Origin: Vibrio profundi
Lineage (GTDB): Bacteria > Pseudomonadota > Gammaproteobacteria > Enterobacterales > Vibrionaceae
Reading direction: 5' to 3'
Length of the DNA stretch: 64,000 bases
NCBI RefSeq assembly: GCF_005281835.1
Contig: NZ_RZIS01000005.1
Span: 248,001 to 312,000, forward strand
In this document: positions 32,400-42,129 of the stretch, one piece after another
How positions within the stretch are numbered: position 1 is the first letter of the stretch
Layout of the letters: every line of letters starts with the position of its first letter
Notes under the pieces: model-generated
Told to the model about the DNA's origin: nothing
The model's database searches: none
What the model saw: the letters and a program-made list of their open reading frames with translations, nothing else
Translations under genes and position numbers: made by a program

Positions 32400-34988
32400 A
32401 TGTTGGATGTTAATGATAAATACCGGAAACCTCTTCCTGGCACTGAGCTCGATTTTTTTGATACACGTGAAGCGGTAAATACAATCGCTTCGGGTGCCTA
32501 TGAGACTTTGCCTTATACATCAAGAGTATTGGCTGAGCAGTTGGTAAGGCGCTGCAACCCACAAGAGCTTGAAGCAAGCCTAAAACAAATTATTGACCGT
32601 AAGAAAGACTTGGACTTCCCTTGGTATCCTGCGCGAGTCGTGTGCCACGATATCTTAGGGCAAACTGCTTTGGTCGATTTGGCTGGTTTAAGAGACGCTA
32701 TTGCAGAACAAGGTGGGGACCCAGCCAAGGTCAACCCTGTAGTGGAAACGCAATTGATTGTAGATCACTCATTAGCGGTGGAGCATGCCGGTTTCGATAA
32801 AGAAGCGTTTGATAAAAACCGCGCGATTGAAGAAAGAAGAAACGAAGACCGATTCCACTTCATTGAGTGGTGTAAAACAGCATTTGAAAACGTTAGTGTG
32901 ATTCCTGCTGGTAACGGCATTATGCATCAGATTAACTTGGAGAAAATGTCTCCCGTAGTGCAAGTCAAAGATGGGATTGCTTACCCAGACACTTGTGTCG
33001 GAACAGATAGCCATACTCCTCACGTCGATGCATTAGGTGTTATTGCCATTGGAGTAGGAGGCCTAGAAGCTGAAACCGTCATGTTAGGTAGACCATCGAT
33101 GATGAGGTTGCCTGATATAGTGGGGGTCGAGCTAACGGGTAAGCGTCCTGAAGGTATTACCGCAACGGACATTGTATTGGCGATTACCGAATTTTTGCGT
33201 AGTGAGCGTGTGGTGTCGAGCTATTTGGAGTTCTTTGGTGAGGGGGCGCGTGATTTGTCGATAGGCGATCGAGCAACCATTTCCAATATGACACCAGAAT
33301 ACGGTGCGACTGCAGGTATGTTTTATATCGATGAGCAAACCATCAACTACTTAAAACTGACAGGTCGAGATCCAGAACAGGTCGCTCTAGTTGAGCAGTA
33401 CGCGAAACACACTGGTTTATGGGCGGACGATCTGACATCGGCACAATACGAACGTGTATTGAAATTTGATTTATCGAGTGTTCAGCGAAATTTAGCTGGG
33501 CCTTCAAACCCACATCGTCGTTTACCGACGGCTGAATTAGCACAACGTGGTATTGCTGGAAAGTGGCAAGAATCTGAAGGACTAATGCCAGATGGCGCGG
33601 TCATCATTGCGGCGATAACATCATGTACTAACACCAGTAACCCAAGAAATGTGGTTGCAGCTGGCTTGGTTGCAAAAAAGGCAAATCAGCTGGGGTTAGT
33701 GCGAAAACCTTGGGTCAAAACCTCATTTGCTCCGGGTTCAAAAGTCGCCAAATTATATTTGGAAGAAGCAGACTTACTGACTGAATTAGAAGCCTTAGGA
33801 TTTGGGATCGTTGGTTATGCGTGTACCACTTGTAATGGTATGAGCGGTGCGTTGGACCCAGAAATCCAGAAAGAAATTATCGAACGCGATTTGTATTCAA
33901 CGGCGGTGCTGTCCGGTAATCGAAACTTTGATGGGCGAATTCATCCATACGCTAAACAAGCATTTTTGGCATCTCCACCTTTGGTGGTGGCTTATGCGCT
34001 AGCGGGGACGATTCGCTTCGATATTGAAAAAGACGCCTTAGGATTTGATGTTCACGGAAATCCGATTTATCTCAGCGATTTATGGCCAACTGATCAAGAA
34101 ATTGACGAGGTGGTTAACCGTCATGTTAAACCACAGCAATTTAATCAAATCTACATTCAAATGTTCAAGTTGGATGAGCAACAGTCAAATGATAATCCGC
34201 TATACGATTGGCGTCCTAAGAGTACTTACATTCGTCGACCTCCGTATTGGGAAGGCGCTCTTGCTGGCGAAAGGACGCTTTCTGCGATGAGACCACTTGC
34301 AATTCTTGGGGACAATATAACAACGGATCATTTATCGCCATCGAACGCTATTTTAGCGTCGAGTGCAGCAGGTGAGTACTTGGCAAAGATGGATGTACCG
34401 GAAGAAGATTTTAACTCTTATGCGACACACCGTGGGGATCACTTAACTGCACAGCGCGCGACGTTTGCTAACCCGAAATTGTTTAACGAAATGGTCAAGG
34501 AAAATGACGAAGTCGTGCAAGGGTCATTAGCCAGAGTGGAACCTGAAGGGAAAGTCACGCGTATGTGGGAAGCGATAGAAACCTACATGAACCGTAAACA
34601 GCCTCTGATTGTGGTTGCTGGTGCAGACTATGGGCAAGGTTCATCTCGAGACTGGGCCGCAAAAGGCGTTCGGTTGGCAGGGGTTGAAGTAATTGTTGCG
34701 GAAGGCTTTGAGCGTATACACCGAACTAACTTAGTCGGTATGGGTGTGTTGCCTCTGCAATTTCAATCGGGAGTTGACCGTAATACGCTGGCACTAGACG
34801 GAACTGAGCTATATGACGTGATCGGTGATATTGAGGCTGGAGCTGGACTGACCCTGCAAGTGACACGCAGTAATGGAGAAGTCACCTCGACGCCCGTGAC
34901 ATGCCGTTTAGATACTGCGGACGAAGTTAACGTGTATAACGCTGGAGGCGTATTACAGCGTTTTGCTAAAGATTTCTTAGCGCAGTAA
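32400..34988 (+). CDS. acnD: Fe/S-dependent 2-methylcitrate dehydratase AcnD
   Basis: AcnD dehydrates 2-methylcitrate to an aconitate-like product that needs PrpF for further use; the pair replaces PrpD. The protein (about 862 aa) is aconitase-like, with the [4Fe-4S] cysteines in ITSCTNTSN and YACTTCNGMSG and the substrate-site motif GDNITTDHLSPS, plus GADYGQGSSRDWAAKG near the end. The start is uncertain: ATG 32388 lacks a clear ribosome-binding site, whereas ATG 32400 follows GGATGGA and gives the usual short lead before YRKPLPGT. prpF begins 9 bp downstream. Confidence 0.96.
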   Translation: MLDVNDKYRKPLPGTELDFFDTREAVNTIASGAYETLPYTSRVLAEQLVRRCNPQELEASLKQIIDRKKDLDFPWYPARVVCHDILGQTALVDLAGLRDAIAEQGGDPAKVNPVVETQLIVDHSLAVEHAGFDKEAFDKNRAIEERRNEDRFHFIEWCKTAFENVSVIPAGNGIMHQINLEKMSPVVQVKDGIAYPDTCVGTDSHTPHVDALGVIAIGVGGLEAETVMLGRPSMMRLPDIVGVELTGKRPEGITATDIVLAITEFLRSERVVSSYLEFFGEGARDLSIGDRATISNMTPEYGATAGMFYIDEQTINYLKLTGRDPEQVALVEQYAKHTGLWADDLTSAQYERVLKFDLSSVQRNLAGPSNPHRRLPTAELAQRGIAGKWQESEGLMPDGAVIIAAITSCTNTSNPRNVVAAGLVAKKANQLGLVRKPWVKTSFAPGSKVAKLYLEEADLLTELEALGFGIVGYACTTCNGMSGALDPEIQKEIIERDLYSTAVLSGNRNFDGRIHPYAKQAFLASPPLVVAYALAGTIRFDIEKDALGFDVHGNPIYLSDLWPTDQEIDEVVNRHVKPQQFNQIYIQMFKLDEQQSNDNPLYDWRPKSTYIRRPPYWEGALAGERTLSAMRPLAILGDNITTDHLSPSNAILASSAAGEYLAKMDVPEEDFNSYATHRGDHLTAQRATFANPKLFNEMVKENDEVVQGSLARVEPEGKVTRMWEAIETYMNRKQPLIVVAGADYGQGSSRDWAAKGVRLAGVEVIVAEGFERIHRTNLVGMGVLPLQFQSGVDRNTLALDGTELYDVIGDIEAGAGLTLQVTRSNGEVTSTPVTCRLDTADEVNVYNAGGVLQRFAKDFLAQ

Positions 34989-34997
34989 GGAGGCAGC

Positions 34998-36176
34998 ATG
35001 GATAATAAGCAAATAAAAGTGCCGGCGACTTATATGCGTGGTGGCACCAGCAAAGGCGTATTTTTCAAACTGACTGATTTACCTAGGGAAGCCCAGCTTC
35101 CAGGGGCAAAGCGAGATGAGTTGTTGCTAAGAGTCATCGGTAGTCCAGACCCATATGGGAAGCAGACTGATGGTATGGGCGGGGCAACTTCTAGCACAAG
35201 TAAGACGGTGATTGTCTCAAAGAGCACCCATGCAGATCACGACGTAGATTACCTATTTGGGCAAGTGGCAATAGATAGAGAGTTCGTCGATTGGAGCGGG
35301 AATTGTGGAAACTTGTCGGCAGCGGTTGGCCCGTTTGCGATTCATAGTGGCTTGATCGACCCTAGCCGAATCCCGGACAACGGAACGGTAGAAGTGAAAG
35401 TGTGGCAAGCCAATATAGGTAAAACTATTTTGGTTCATGTGCCAATCGTAGACGGTGAAGTCCAAGAGCTTGGTGATTTTGAACTGGATGGTGTGACTTT
35501 TCCAGCGGCTGAAATTCAGGTGGACTTTCTCGACCCTGCTGATGGGGGCGGCTCAATGTTCCCAACCGGTAATTTGGTGGATGAAATAGAGGTTCCTTCA
35601 ATTGGGTGCTTGCAAGCTACCATGATCACAGCAGGTATTCCGACTATTTTCCTCAATGCGGAAGAGGTGGGTTATCGAGGGGTTGAGCTTCAAGAGGCAA
35701 TTAACTCTGATGCCCAAGCCTTGGCAATGTTTGAGTCGATTCGAGCTCATGGCGCTTTGAAAATGGGGTTGATTAGTAGCCTAGAAGAAGCCGAAAGCCG
35801 CCAGCATACGCCGAAAGTGGCGTTTGTGTCGAAAGCCAGAAGTTATATCGCATCTAGTGGTAAGCAAGTTCAAGCTAATGAGACGGATTTGTTGGTGCGA
35901 GCTTTATCTATGGGTAAGTTGCACCACGCCATGATGGGAACCGCAGCGGTGGCCATCGCTTCAGCGTCTTGCGTTCCCGGTACTTTGGTAAATCAGGCGG
36001 CTGGTGGCGGAGAGAGAGAGTCTGTCACTTTTGGTCACCCGTCGGGGACGTTAAAGGTTGGGGCGAAAGCGCAGCAAACGACCCAAGGGTGGAAAGTAGA
36101 AAGGGCGATAATGAGTCGTAGTGCCCGCGTGATAATGGAAGGAAGTGTTCGAGTTCCTTTCAATATTTCGGATTAG
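34998..36176 (+). CDS. prpF: 2-methylaconitate isomerase PrpF
   Basis: PrpF isomerises the trans-2-methylaconitate made by AcnD to the cis form used to complete the cycle. The 392-aa protein carries the family N-terminus ATYMRGGTSKGVFFKLTDLP and DWSGNCGNLSAAVGPFA, the latter being the substrate-site segment of the DapF-like fold. A perfect AAGGAGG precedes the start, and the acnD-prpF pairing is itself strong evidence of function. Confidence 0.97.
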   Translation: MDNKQIKVPATYMRGGTSKGVFFKLTDLPREAQLPGAKRDELLLRVIGSPDPYGKQTDGMGGATSSTSKTVIVSKSTHADHDVDYLFGQVAIDREFVDWSGNCGNLSAAVGPFAIHSGLIDPSRIPDNGTVEVKVWQANIGKTILVHVPIVDGEVQELGDFELDGVTFPAAEIQVDFLDPADGGGSMFPTGNLVDEIEVPSIGCLQATMITAGIPTIFLNAEEVGYRGVELQEAINSDAQALAMFESIRAHGALKMGLISSLEEAESRQHTPKVAFVSKARSYIASSGKQVQANETDLLVRALSMGKLHHAMMGTAAVAIASASCVPGTLVNQAAGGGERESVTFGHPSGTLKVGAKAQQTTQGWKVERAIMSRSARVIMEGSVRVPFNISD

Positions 36177-36202
36177 CGAATATCTATCATGAAGGAGGCA
36201 CT

Positions 36203-38095
36203 ATGCCTGTAAATTCAAATTCAGCTTATGAAAGTGAGTATCAATGGGCCCAAACGGACCCAGAAGGATTTTGGAACACTCAATCTGAAAGCATTGACTG
36301 GTTCGAAAGCCCTAAAACGATCTTGGAATCGGATGTAAATGGAATAGAACGTTGGTTTCCTGATGGTGTGTTAAACACATGTTGGCTTGCATTAGATCAT
36401 CACTGTGAAAGTGGCCGAGGAGAGAAAACAGCACTGATTTACGACTCTCCAGTAACCGGAGTTAAATCGAGCTTTACCTATTTAGAGCTACGCAATCAGG
36501 TTGCTAAGGTTGCAGGCATGCTTGCTGAGCAAGGGGTAGCTAAAGGTGATCGTGTGGTTATTTACATGCCTATGATCCCCGAGGCTGCAATGGCCATGCT
36601 GGCTTGTGCTCGATTAGGCGCGGTTCATTCCGTTGTATTTGGTGGGTTTGCTCCCAATGAACTTGCAGTTCGTATTGAAGACGCAGAGCCAAAAGTAGTC
36701 ATGACTGCATCTTGCGGTATTGAAGTAAACAAGGTCTTACCTTACAAACCGCTTGTAGACAAAGCTATTTTAGAAAGTAGTTGGAAACCCCAGAGTGTCT
36801 TTGTGTTTCAAAGAGAGCAATGTCTCGCTGAGCTAGATCCATCACTTGATATTGAATGGAACAGTGCCGTTGACAGTGCGTTACCACATGCATGCGTTCC
36901 AGTTACTTCCACTGACCCACTTTATGTTCTTTATACATCTGGCACCACGGGTAAGCCAAAAGGTGTAGTGAGAGATAACGGAGGGCATGCCGTCGCGATG
37001 AAGTACTCGATGAGTACCATCTATAACATGCCACAAGATGGTGTATTTTGGGCGGCGTCTGATGTCGGTTGGGTGGTTGGCCATTCTTATATCGTGTATG
37101 CGCCTTTAATACATGGATGTACGACGGTTTTGTTTGAAGGAAAGCCGGTTCGTACGCCAGACCCTGGCGCGTTTTGGCGAGTGTGTGAAGAATATGCTGT
37201 CGATGTTCTCTTTTCGGCACCTACGGCTTTTCGAGCAATAAAGAAAGAAGATCCAAATGGTGAACTACTCGGACAATATGATTTATCTTCTCTGAATAGC
37301 ATTTTTATGGCCGGTGAACGTTTAGACCCACCAACGTTGGATTGGGTTGTTTCAAACACCAAGAAACCGGTGATTGACCACTGGTGGCAAACGGAAACGG
37401 GCTGGGCGATTGCTGGCAATCCAACGGGGCTGGAGCACTTACCTGTAAAGTCAGGCTCGGCAACAAAACCTATACCGGGTTATCAAGTAGAAATACTCAG
37501 TGAATTGGGAGAAGCTGTGCCGTTCAACCAACAAGGGTTTGTTGCGCTGAAAAGGCCACTGCCTCCCGGGTGCCTACCGACTGTTTGGCGGAATCATGAT
37601 CGTTTTGAATCCGGTTATTTGAGTCAGTTCCCTGGCTACTATGTATCGGGCGATGGAGGATACCTTGATGAAGAAGGGTATCTATTTATCATGGGACGCA
37701 TTGATGATGTGATAAATGTAGCTGGGCATCGCTTATCGACGGGCGAAATGGAAGAAATTGTTGGTGCGCATCCCGCAATCGCTGAATGTGCAGTCGTCGG
37801 GGTTCATGACGAACTTAAGGGGCAGTTACCGCTTGGTTTAGTGGTTCTTAAAGACGGTGTGAAAGTGGATGGCGATGAACTTGAAGGTGAACTCGTTGGT
37901 AAAGTCAGAAGTGAAATTGGCGCTGTTGCCTGCTTTAAACATGCATTGGTCGTTGAACGCTTGCCAAAAACTCGGTCTGGAAAAATTCTTCGTAAAACTA
38001 TTCGTCAGATAGCGGATGGACAAGAATATTCTGTGCCTTCAACAATTGATGACCCAGCGAGCCTGAATGAAATTGAAGAAGCGTTAAGTCGTTAA
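36203..38095 (+). CDS. prpE: Propionyl-CoA synthetase
   Basis: PrpE activates propionate to propionyl-CoA with ATP. The 630-aa protein belongs to the AMP-forming acyl-CoA synthetases: P-loop-like YTSGTTGKPKGVVRDNGGH, DHWWQTETGW, the hinge region SGDGGYLDEEGYLFIMGRID, and the C-terminal KTRSGKILR containing the lysine commonly controlled by acetylation. AAGGAGG lies before the ATG. It is the last gene of the cluster and is followed by a strong terminator. Confidence 0.97.
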   Translation: MPVNSNSAYESEYQWAQTDPEGFWNTQSESIDWFESPKTILESDVNGIERWFPDGVLNTCWLALDHHCESGRGEKTALIYDSPVTGVKSSFTYLELRNQVAKVAGMLAEQGVAKGDRVVIYMPMIPEAAMAMLACARLGAVHSVVFGGFAPNELAVRIEDAEPKVVMTASCGIEVNKVLPYKPLVDKAILESSWKPQSVFVFQREQCLAELDPSLDIEWNSAVDSALPHACVPVTSTDPLYVLYTSGTTGKPKGVVRDNGGHAVAMKYSMSTIYNMPQDGVFWAASDVGWVVGHSYIVYAPLIHGCTTVLFEGKPVRTPDPGAFWRVCEEYAVDVLFSAPTAFRAIKKEDPNGELLGQYDLSSLNSIFMAGERLDPPTLDWVVSNTKKPVIDHWWQTETGWAIAGNPTGLEHLPVKSGSATKPIPGYQVEILSELGEAVPFNQQGFVALKRPLPPGCLPTVWRNHDRFESGYLSQFPGYYVSGDGGYLDEEGYLFIMGRIDDVINVAGHRLSTGEMEEIVGAHPAIAECAVVGVHDELKGQLPLGLVVLKDGVKVDGDELEGELVGKVRSEIGAVACFKHALVVERLPKTRSGKILRKTIRQIADGQEYSVPSTIDDPASLNEIEEALSR

Positions 38096-38128
38096 CTTTT
38101 ATTTCAAACTGAGTATCCCTATTGTTTA

Positions 38129-38165
38129 CCTCACTATTAACAATTGCTTAATAGTGAGGTTTTTT
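38129..38165 (+). terminator. Rho-independent terminator of the prp operon
   Basis: A perfect 12-bp stem CCTCACTATTAA / TTAATAGTGAGG around a 7-base loop, followed by TTTTTT. It begins 34 bp after the prpE stop. Confidence 0.95.
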
Positions 38166-38216
38166 ATTGCCAATCCAATAAAACCCACACAAACTATACT
38201 TTTCGACTACGAATTT

Positions 38217-38702
38217 ATGCCTGTGAAAACAATTCAATTACGCCACGCTAAAACAGAAGATCTCGAACAGTTGAATGAACTGATGTATCAACTGCACGAT
38301 GAGCATCATCAAGCGCAGCCGGAACATTTTAAAACAGCTGAGGAAATTGAGCAGGAAAAAAGCATTGCTCGTTACCTTGATTCACCAGAATGCTTGGTTT
38401 ATGTCGCTTGTGAGGGGGAATTGATTGTAGGGTTTGTTTCAGGGCATTTCTGTGAATTGACATCTAGTGTTAGTAAACCCGTTCAAATGGGCAGTATTGA
38501 TGAGTTGTATGTACTGCCAAAGGCAAGGCAGCAAGGAATAGCGAAGGAACTGCTTAAATTCATAGAGTCAACATTTCGCGACTATGGCGTAAAACAAACT
38601 TTTGTAGAAGTTTGGGATTTTAACCAAGCGGCGATTCGTTTGTACCAAAACTCTGGCTTTGGTCATCATATCCATTGGCTACGAAAGCCATTAACTGAAT
38701 AA
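38217..38702 (+). CDS. GNAT-family N-acetyltransferase
   Basis: About 161 aa with the GNAT acetyl-CoA-binding motif A (IDELYVLPKARQQGIAKELL) and the following VEVWDFNQAAIRLYQNSGF. The substrate is unknown; similar small GNAT enzymes modify amines or protein N-termini. The frame is open upstream to a GTG at 38154, but that codon lies within the terminator stem of prpE, so the ATG at 38217 is chosen. It appears to be a single-gene unit. Confidence 0.88.
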   Translation: MPVKTIQLRHAKTEDLEQLNELMYQLHDEHHQAQPEHFKTAEEIEQEKSIARYLDSPECLVYVACEGELIVGFVSGHFCELTSSVSKPVQMGSIDELYVLPKARQQGIAKELLKFIESTFRDYGVKQTFVEVWDFNQAAIRLYQNSGFGHHIHWLRKPLTE

Positions 38703-38912
38703 ACGGCTAATGCATCTTAAGGTACTTCCTTCTAGAAATTGATTTGTGACATTGTTCTTTCGTCTAAGTAATTGAGAGTTTTGAAGTTGTATAGATATTT
38801 ATTATCTATCGCAGCATCTGCCATTAACCTAGCAAATCTTCTGCGGGATTTATAAAAGTCTGCTTGTTTTAATTGTGACATATACAAGGTGTCAGATTTT
38901 AAACAAGAGGAC

Positions 38913-40469
38913 ATGCAATTGAAATTAACAAGGACTTTTCCACTGTTTGGGCTACTGCTAGCGCCTACCTATGGCTTAACGGCAGCTGAGTTTACGAACA
39001 AGGCGGAAGTTACGCCAAGAATTGTTGGCGGTAAACCAGCAAATGCAGAAGAATGGAAGTTTTATACGCAGATTGTAAGTAGTAATAGTAATCGTTCATT
39101 TTGTGGTGCTAGCTATATCGGAGATGGTTACGTGCTGACCGCTGCGCATTGTGTCGACAGTGATTCCCCTTCTCAAATAGACGTTAAGATTGGTGGCTAT
39201 AGATATAATGGTACCGATGGTGTAAGAGTGGACGTTAGCCAAATTTATATTCACCCTTCTTATAATAAACAGAACTTAAGCAATGATATTGCGTTACTGA
39301 AGTTAACTTCTATCCCTCAAGGCGTAGCCACGGTTGAAATCGCGAAAGGCTCATTATTTCAGTACGCCTCGGTAGGAGATAGCTTGACGGTTGCCGGGCT
39401 TGGACGTTTATCAGAAGGTGGAAGTTCTCCTTCCGTATTGCAGGCAGTCGACGTTCCACTGATTTCGGATGCGACGTGCCGTCAAGCTGGTGGCAGTTAT
39501 TCATCCGTGGGCGATGTATCATTTTGTGCGGGAATTCCAGAGGGCGGCATAGACTCCTGCCAAGGTGATAGTGGCGGTCCAATTGTGATCAATCGTTCGG
39601 GGAATATTACTCAACTCGGGATTGTAAGTTGGGGTATAGGCTGCGCACGTCCGGGGAAGTATGGGGTATATAGCGATATTGCCGCATTGCAAAGCTTTGT
39701 TGAGAGTGTTGTAGGAACATCTCAGCCTCCGGCCAATAACGCTAATGTAGGTTATACCGCGACACAAAACCTATCTGATATGAAGCTTGGGGAATTGAAA
39801 AATCATCGCTTTGAAATTGTGAATCAAGGGGAGAGTGAATTTACCATTGAATCAGCCAAGGTTTCTCACAACACGATTGCAACGAAGCCTATTGTATATG
39901 CGGATTCTTGTAGTTCGAAAACATTGCAAGCGGGAGCATTGTGTAGTTTATCAGTAGAATTTGGCGGCCAAGCCTCTGGGGTAGCTAAAGTTCAATTAGA
40001 GTTTACTATCGATAAAACGGATATAACCTATCAATCCGAAGTCACTACAAGGGTACTGGATACGACAACCCCTCCAACGGGCTCGTGTGATACTTGGGAT
40101 TCCTCTAGTATTTATAATTCAGGTGATTCAGTTAGTTGGAATAATCAAATTTGGGAAGCGCAGTGGTGGACACAGGGAAACGATCCTACGCAGTCTGGCC
40201 CATGGGGTGTTTGGCAGTTGACGACTAATGCAAGTTGTTCAAATGGAACACCTCCTGTTGAACCGCCAACATTGCCCGAGCCAACGCCTCCAACATCTGG
40301 TGACCAGTACTTAGCTGGTCAGAGTTATGCAGCAGGGGACGTTGTTAACCATAATGGCACTGCTTACCAATGTAAGCCGTGGCCATACAACTTATGGTGT
40401 GGAGCAACTCCAAGTGCTTATGAGCCAGGCGTAGGTTCAGCTTGGAAGGATGCGTGGACTGCACTATAA
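38913..40469 (+). CDS. Secreted trypsin-like serine protease with two chitin-binding (CBM5/12-type) modules
   Basis: A signal peptide (LTRTFPLFGLLLAPTYGLTA) precedes a short propeptide and the activation site RIVGG. The S1 protease triad is complete: LTAAHC (His, about 74), NDIALLKL (Asp, about 124) and GDSGGP (Ser, about 218). An Ig-like region (about 270-385) follows, then two chitin-binding-type modules rich in Trp (about 390-444 and 464-518; the last contains WCGATPSAYEPG). It resembles type II-secreted Vibrio serine proteases but ends in binding modules instead of a GlyGly-CTERM tail. The start could be ATG 38913 or TTG 38919; the latter has better spacing from AGAGGA. Confidence 0.92.
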   Translation: MQLKLTRTFPLFGLLLAPTYGLTAAEFTNKAEVTPRIVGGKPANAEEWKFYTQIVSSNSNRSFCGASYIGDGYVLTAAHCVDSDSPSQIDVKIGGYRYNGTDGVRVDVSQIYIHPSYNKQNLSNDIALLKLTSIPQGVATVEIAKGSLFQYASVGDSLTVAGLGRLSEGGSSPSVLQAVDVPLISDATCRQAGGSYSSVGDVSFCAGIPEGGIDSCQGDSGGPIVINRSGNITQLGIVSWGIGCARPGKYGVYSDIAALQSFVESVVGTSQPPANNANVGYTATQNLSDMKLGELKNHRFEIVNQGESEFTIESAKVSHNTIATKPIVYADSCSSKTLQAGALCSLSVEFGGQASGVAKVQLEFTIDKTDITYQSEVTTRVLDTTTPPTGSCDTWDSSSIYNSGDSVSWNNQIWEAQWWTQGNDPTQSGPWGVWQLTTNASCSNGTPPVEPPTLPEPTPPTSGDQYLAGQSYAAGDVVNHNGTAYQCKPWPYNLWCGATPSAYEPGVGSAWKDAWTAL

Positions 40470-40497
40470 GTATCTTTAAAAAGTTATTATTCAATTA

Positions 40498-40524
40498 AGC
40501 CTCTCTAAAAGGGAGGCTTTTTTG
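40498..40524 (+). terminator. Rho-independent terminator of the protease gene
   Basis: AAGCCTCTC pairs with GGGAGGCTT (one wobble/mismatch) around a 5-base loop, then TTTT. It starts 29 bp after the protease stop. Confidence 0.88.
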
Positions 40525-40656
40525 ATTTCAGCGAGTATAAAAATAGAAAATAGATTAGAATCACTAAAATTGACTTTATTTGCACAGTAAAAATACTCTG
40601 CAATGACATTGACTGGTAGTAATGCCAGTACCTAGCGTATTAAGGATGGTTTTAAC

Positions 40657-42084
40657 GTGAATAGGCGACCATATTTACTGGTATTGTGGTTCATCAGTAC
40701 ATTATTTTCAGCTTTAGCCATGGCAACTGAGCTCCCAGATAATATTAAAGGGGCATTGTGTGTGGTTAGGGCGGACAACAAGATCGTCTTAGTTAATGAG
40801 ATTTTAACGAAGCAGATATCGTTACCCGGAGGGACGATAGACAAAGGTGAACCGCCGCACCTTACCGCTGAACGAGAAACATGGGAAGAATCGGGGTTAG
40901 TCGTAACCGCCAAGAATATTTTGGGTTATACCGATACGGCTGTGTTGTATGACTGCGTATCAGACTCTGATGTTATTGCTTATGATTTCAATAACCAACT
41001 TGATGGGCATGAGTTACCCGTTTGGTTCGCACCTCACTATGGCGTTGAAGTGTCGAGTGCCATGTTACTCGACCCTGAAAACCTGAATGCTAGCCAATAC
41101 CGTTACTCTGAGCAATGGCCTGCTATACGAGTGATGTATAAAGAAGCAACAAACCAACCTGTGACCTATGTAGACAACTTGGTTAAAGCTGCCCCTAAGT
41201 TCAATCAGGTAGAGCTAGGCTGGATGTTGTCCTTGCAACAAGCGATAGCTTCATTACCAAGTGCTTTTGAATCGGTATTTACAGGCTTAGCCTATGGTGC
41301 AGCGGTGTTAACCAGTCCATTAATGTTGCTGATTTTGTTTCCGTTAACATATTGGTATTTTGGAAAAGAGTTTGGCTATAAGCTGTTTTTTACAGTAACT
41401 GTCACATCGCTGATGTGTTTGGTAGCGCAGCAAGGCTTCTCCTTACCTAAGCCTCATGTTTATACTCCTGCATTAGAGCTTATCCCAAGTTATGGCTATA
41501 GTTTTCCTAGCTTACCGATAGCGGTTTGGTTCTGTGCGGTTACATTGATTTTGTACAAACTTGATAAGCTTAATGTGAACAAGTTATCTATGACCTTCCT
41601 TGCACTGATGTCTTTAGTTGCGTTCGCGAAATTCTATAGCGGCTCTGCATTCATTGTCGATATGTTAGTCGGGGCGGTGTTTGGAGCTTTAGCTTCGTGG
41701 AATATCATACGATTAGCAGGTCGTAGCGACATCGATATTCAGTCATTGATGTGTTCGAAAGGAGTGTGGTTTAGTTTAACGGCTATCACTATCATCATCA
41801 CCACTCTATGGCCTTTACCAGTGTTTACGGCTTGGTTGGCGGTATTAATGACTACTTCTGCTCTTGTGTTGTCGATAGAGAAAAATCAGGAAATGGTGAG
41901 CTTTAGATACACAGCAGCGATTGTTCTAATCTTATTGTTCGTCAACGAAGTGATTTTATATGGCGCTACGTTTGTATCGTATAGTGGGATTTTGTCATTG
42001 ATGGTTGAAACTATTCGCTATCCATTATTAATGTTGATATTTGTGTCTACCATTCGACAAGTTAGCTCAAAAAAACAAGCTTAA
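40657..42084 (+). CDS. NUDIX hydrolase fused to a PAP2-like membrane domain
   Basis: A 475-aa fusion. An N-terminal hydrophobic segment (about 5-23) precedes a NUDIX domain with an exact Nudix box (GGTIDKGEPPHL then TAERETWEESGL), so pyrophosphohydrolase activity is expected, probably outside the cytoplasm. From about residue 205 there are at least seven membrane helices in PAP2 arrangement, but the catalytic signatures are eroded: the expected PSGH reads PSLP in GYSFPSLPIAVW, and the His of the third motif is absent in KFYSGSAFIVDMLVG. The second domain may therefore be inactive. GTG start with AAGGA ten bases upstream. Confidence 0.87.
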   Translation: MNRRPYLLVLWFISTLFSALAMATELPDNIKGALCVVRADNKIVLVNEILTKQISLPGGTIDKGEPPHLTAERETWEESGLVVTAKNILGYTDTAVLYDCVSDSDVIAYDFNNQLDGHELPVWFAPHYGVEVSSAMLLDPENLNASQYRYSEQWPAIRVMYKEATNQPVTYVDNLVKAAPKFNQVELGWMLSLQQAIASLPSAFESVFTGLAYGAAVLTSPLMLLILFPLTYWYFGKEFGYKLFFTVTVTSLMCLVAQQGFSLPKPHVYTPALELIPSYGYSFPSLPIAVWFCAVTLILYKLDKLNVNKLSMTFLALMSLVAFAKFYSGSAFIVDMLVGAVFGALASWNIIRLAGRSDIDIQSLMCSKGVWFSLTAITIIITTLWPLPVFTAWLAVLMTTSALVLSIEKNQEMVSFRYTAAIVLILLFVNEVILYGATFVSYSGILSLMVETIRYPLLMLIFVSTIRQVSSKKQA

Positions 42085-42091
42085 AACAGAC

Positions 42092-42117
42092 AAAGGCCTC
42101 TCAATGAGGCCCTTTAT
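42092..42117. terminator. Bidirectional terminator between the NUDIX-PAP2 and HAD genes
   Basis: AAAGGCCTC / GAGGCCCTTT hairpin with a 5-base loop and T or A runs on both sides, between the two convergent genes. Confidence 0.8.
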
Positions 42118-42129
42118 ATAGATGATTGA

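Noticed and set aside
38154..38216. GTG start extending the GNAT protein by 21 residues
   Set aside because: The codon lies within the stem of the prpE terminator; the ATG at 38217 leads directly into the GNAT fold.
38703..38912. CRP-like sites (TTTGTGACAT, AATTGTGACA) before the protease gene
   Set aside because: Each is only a half-site; the second half does not match TCACA at the required spacing.
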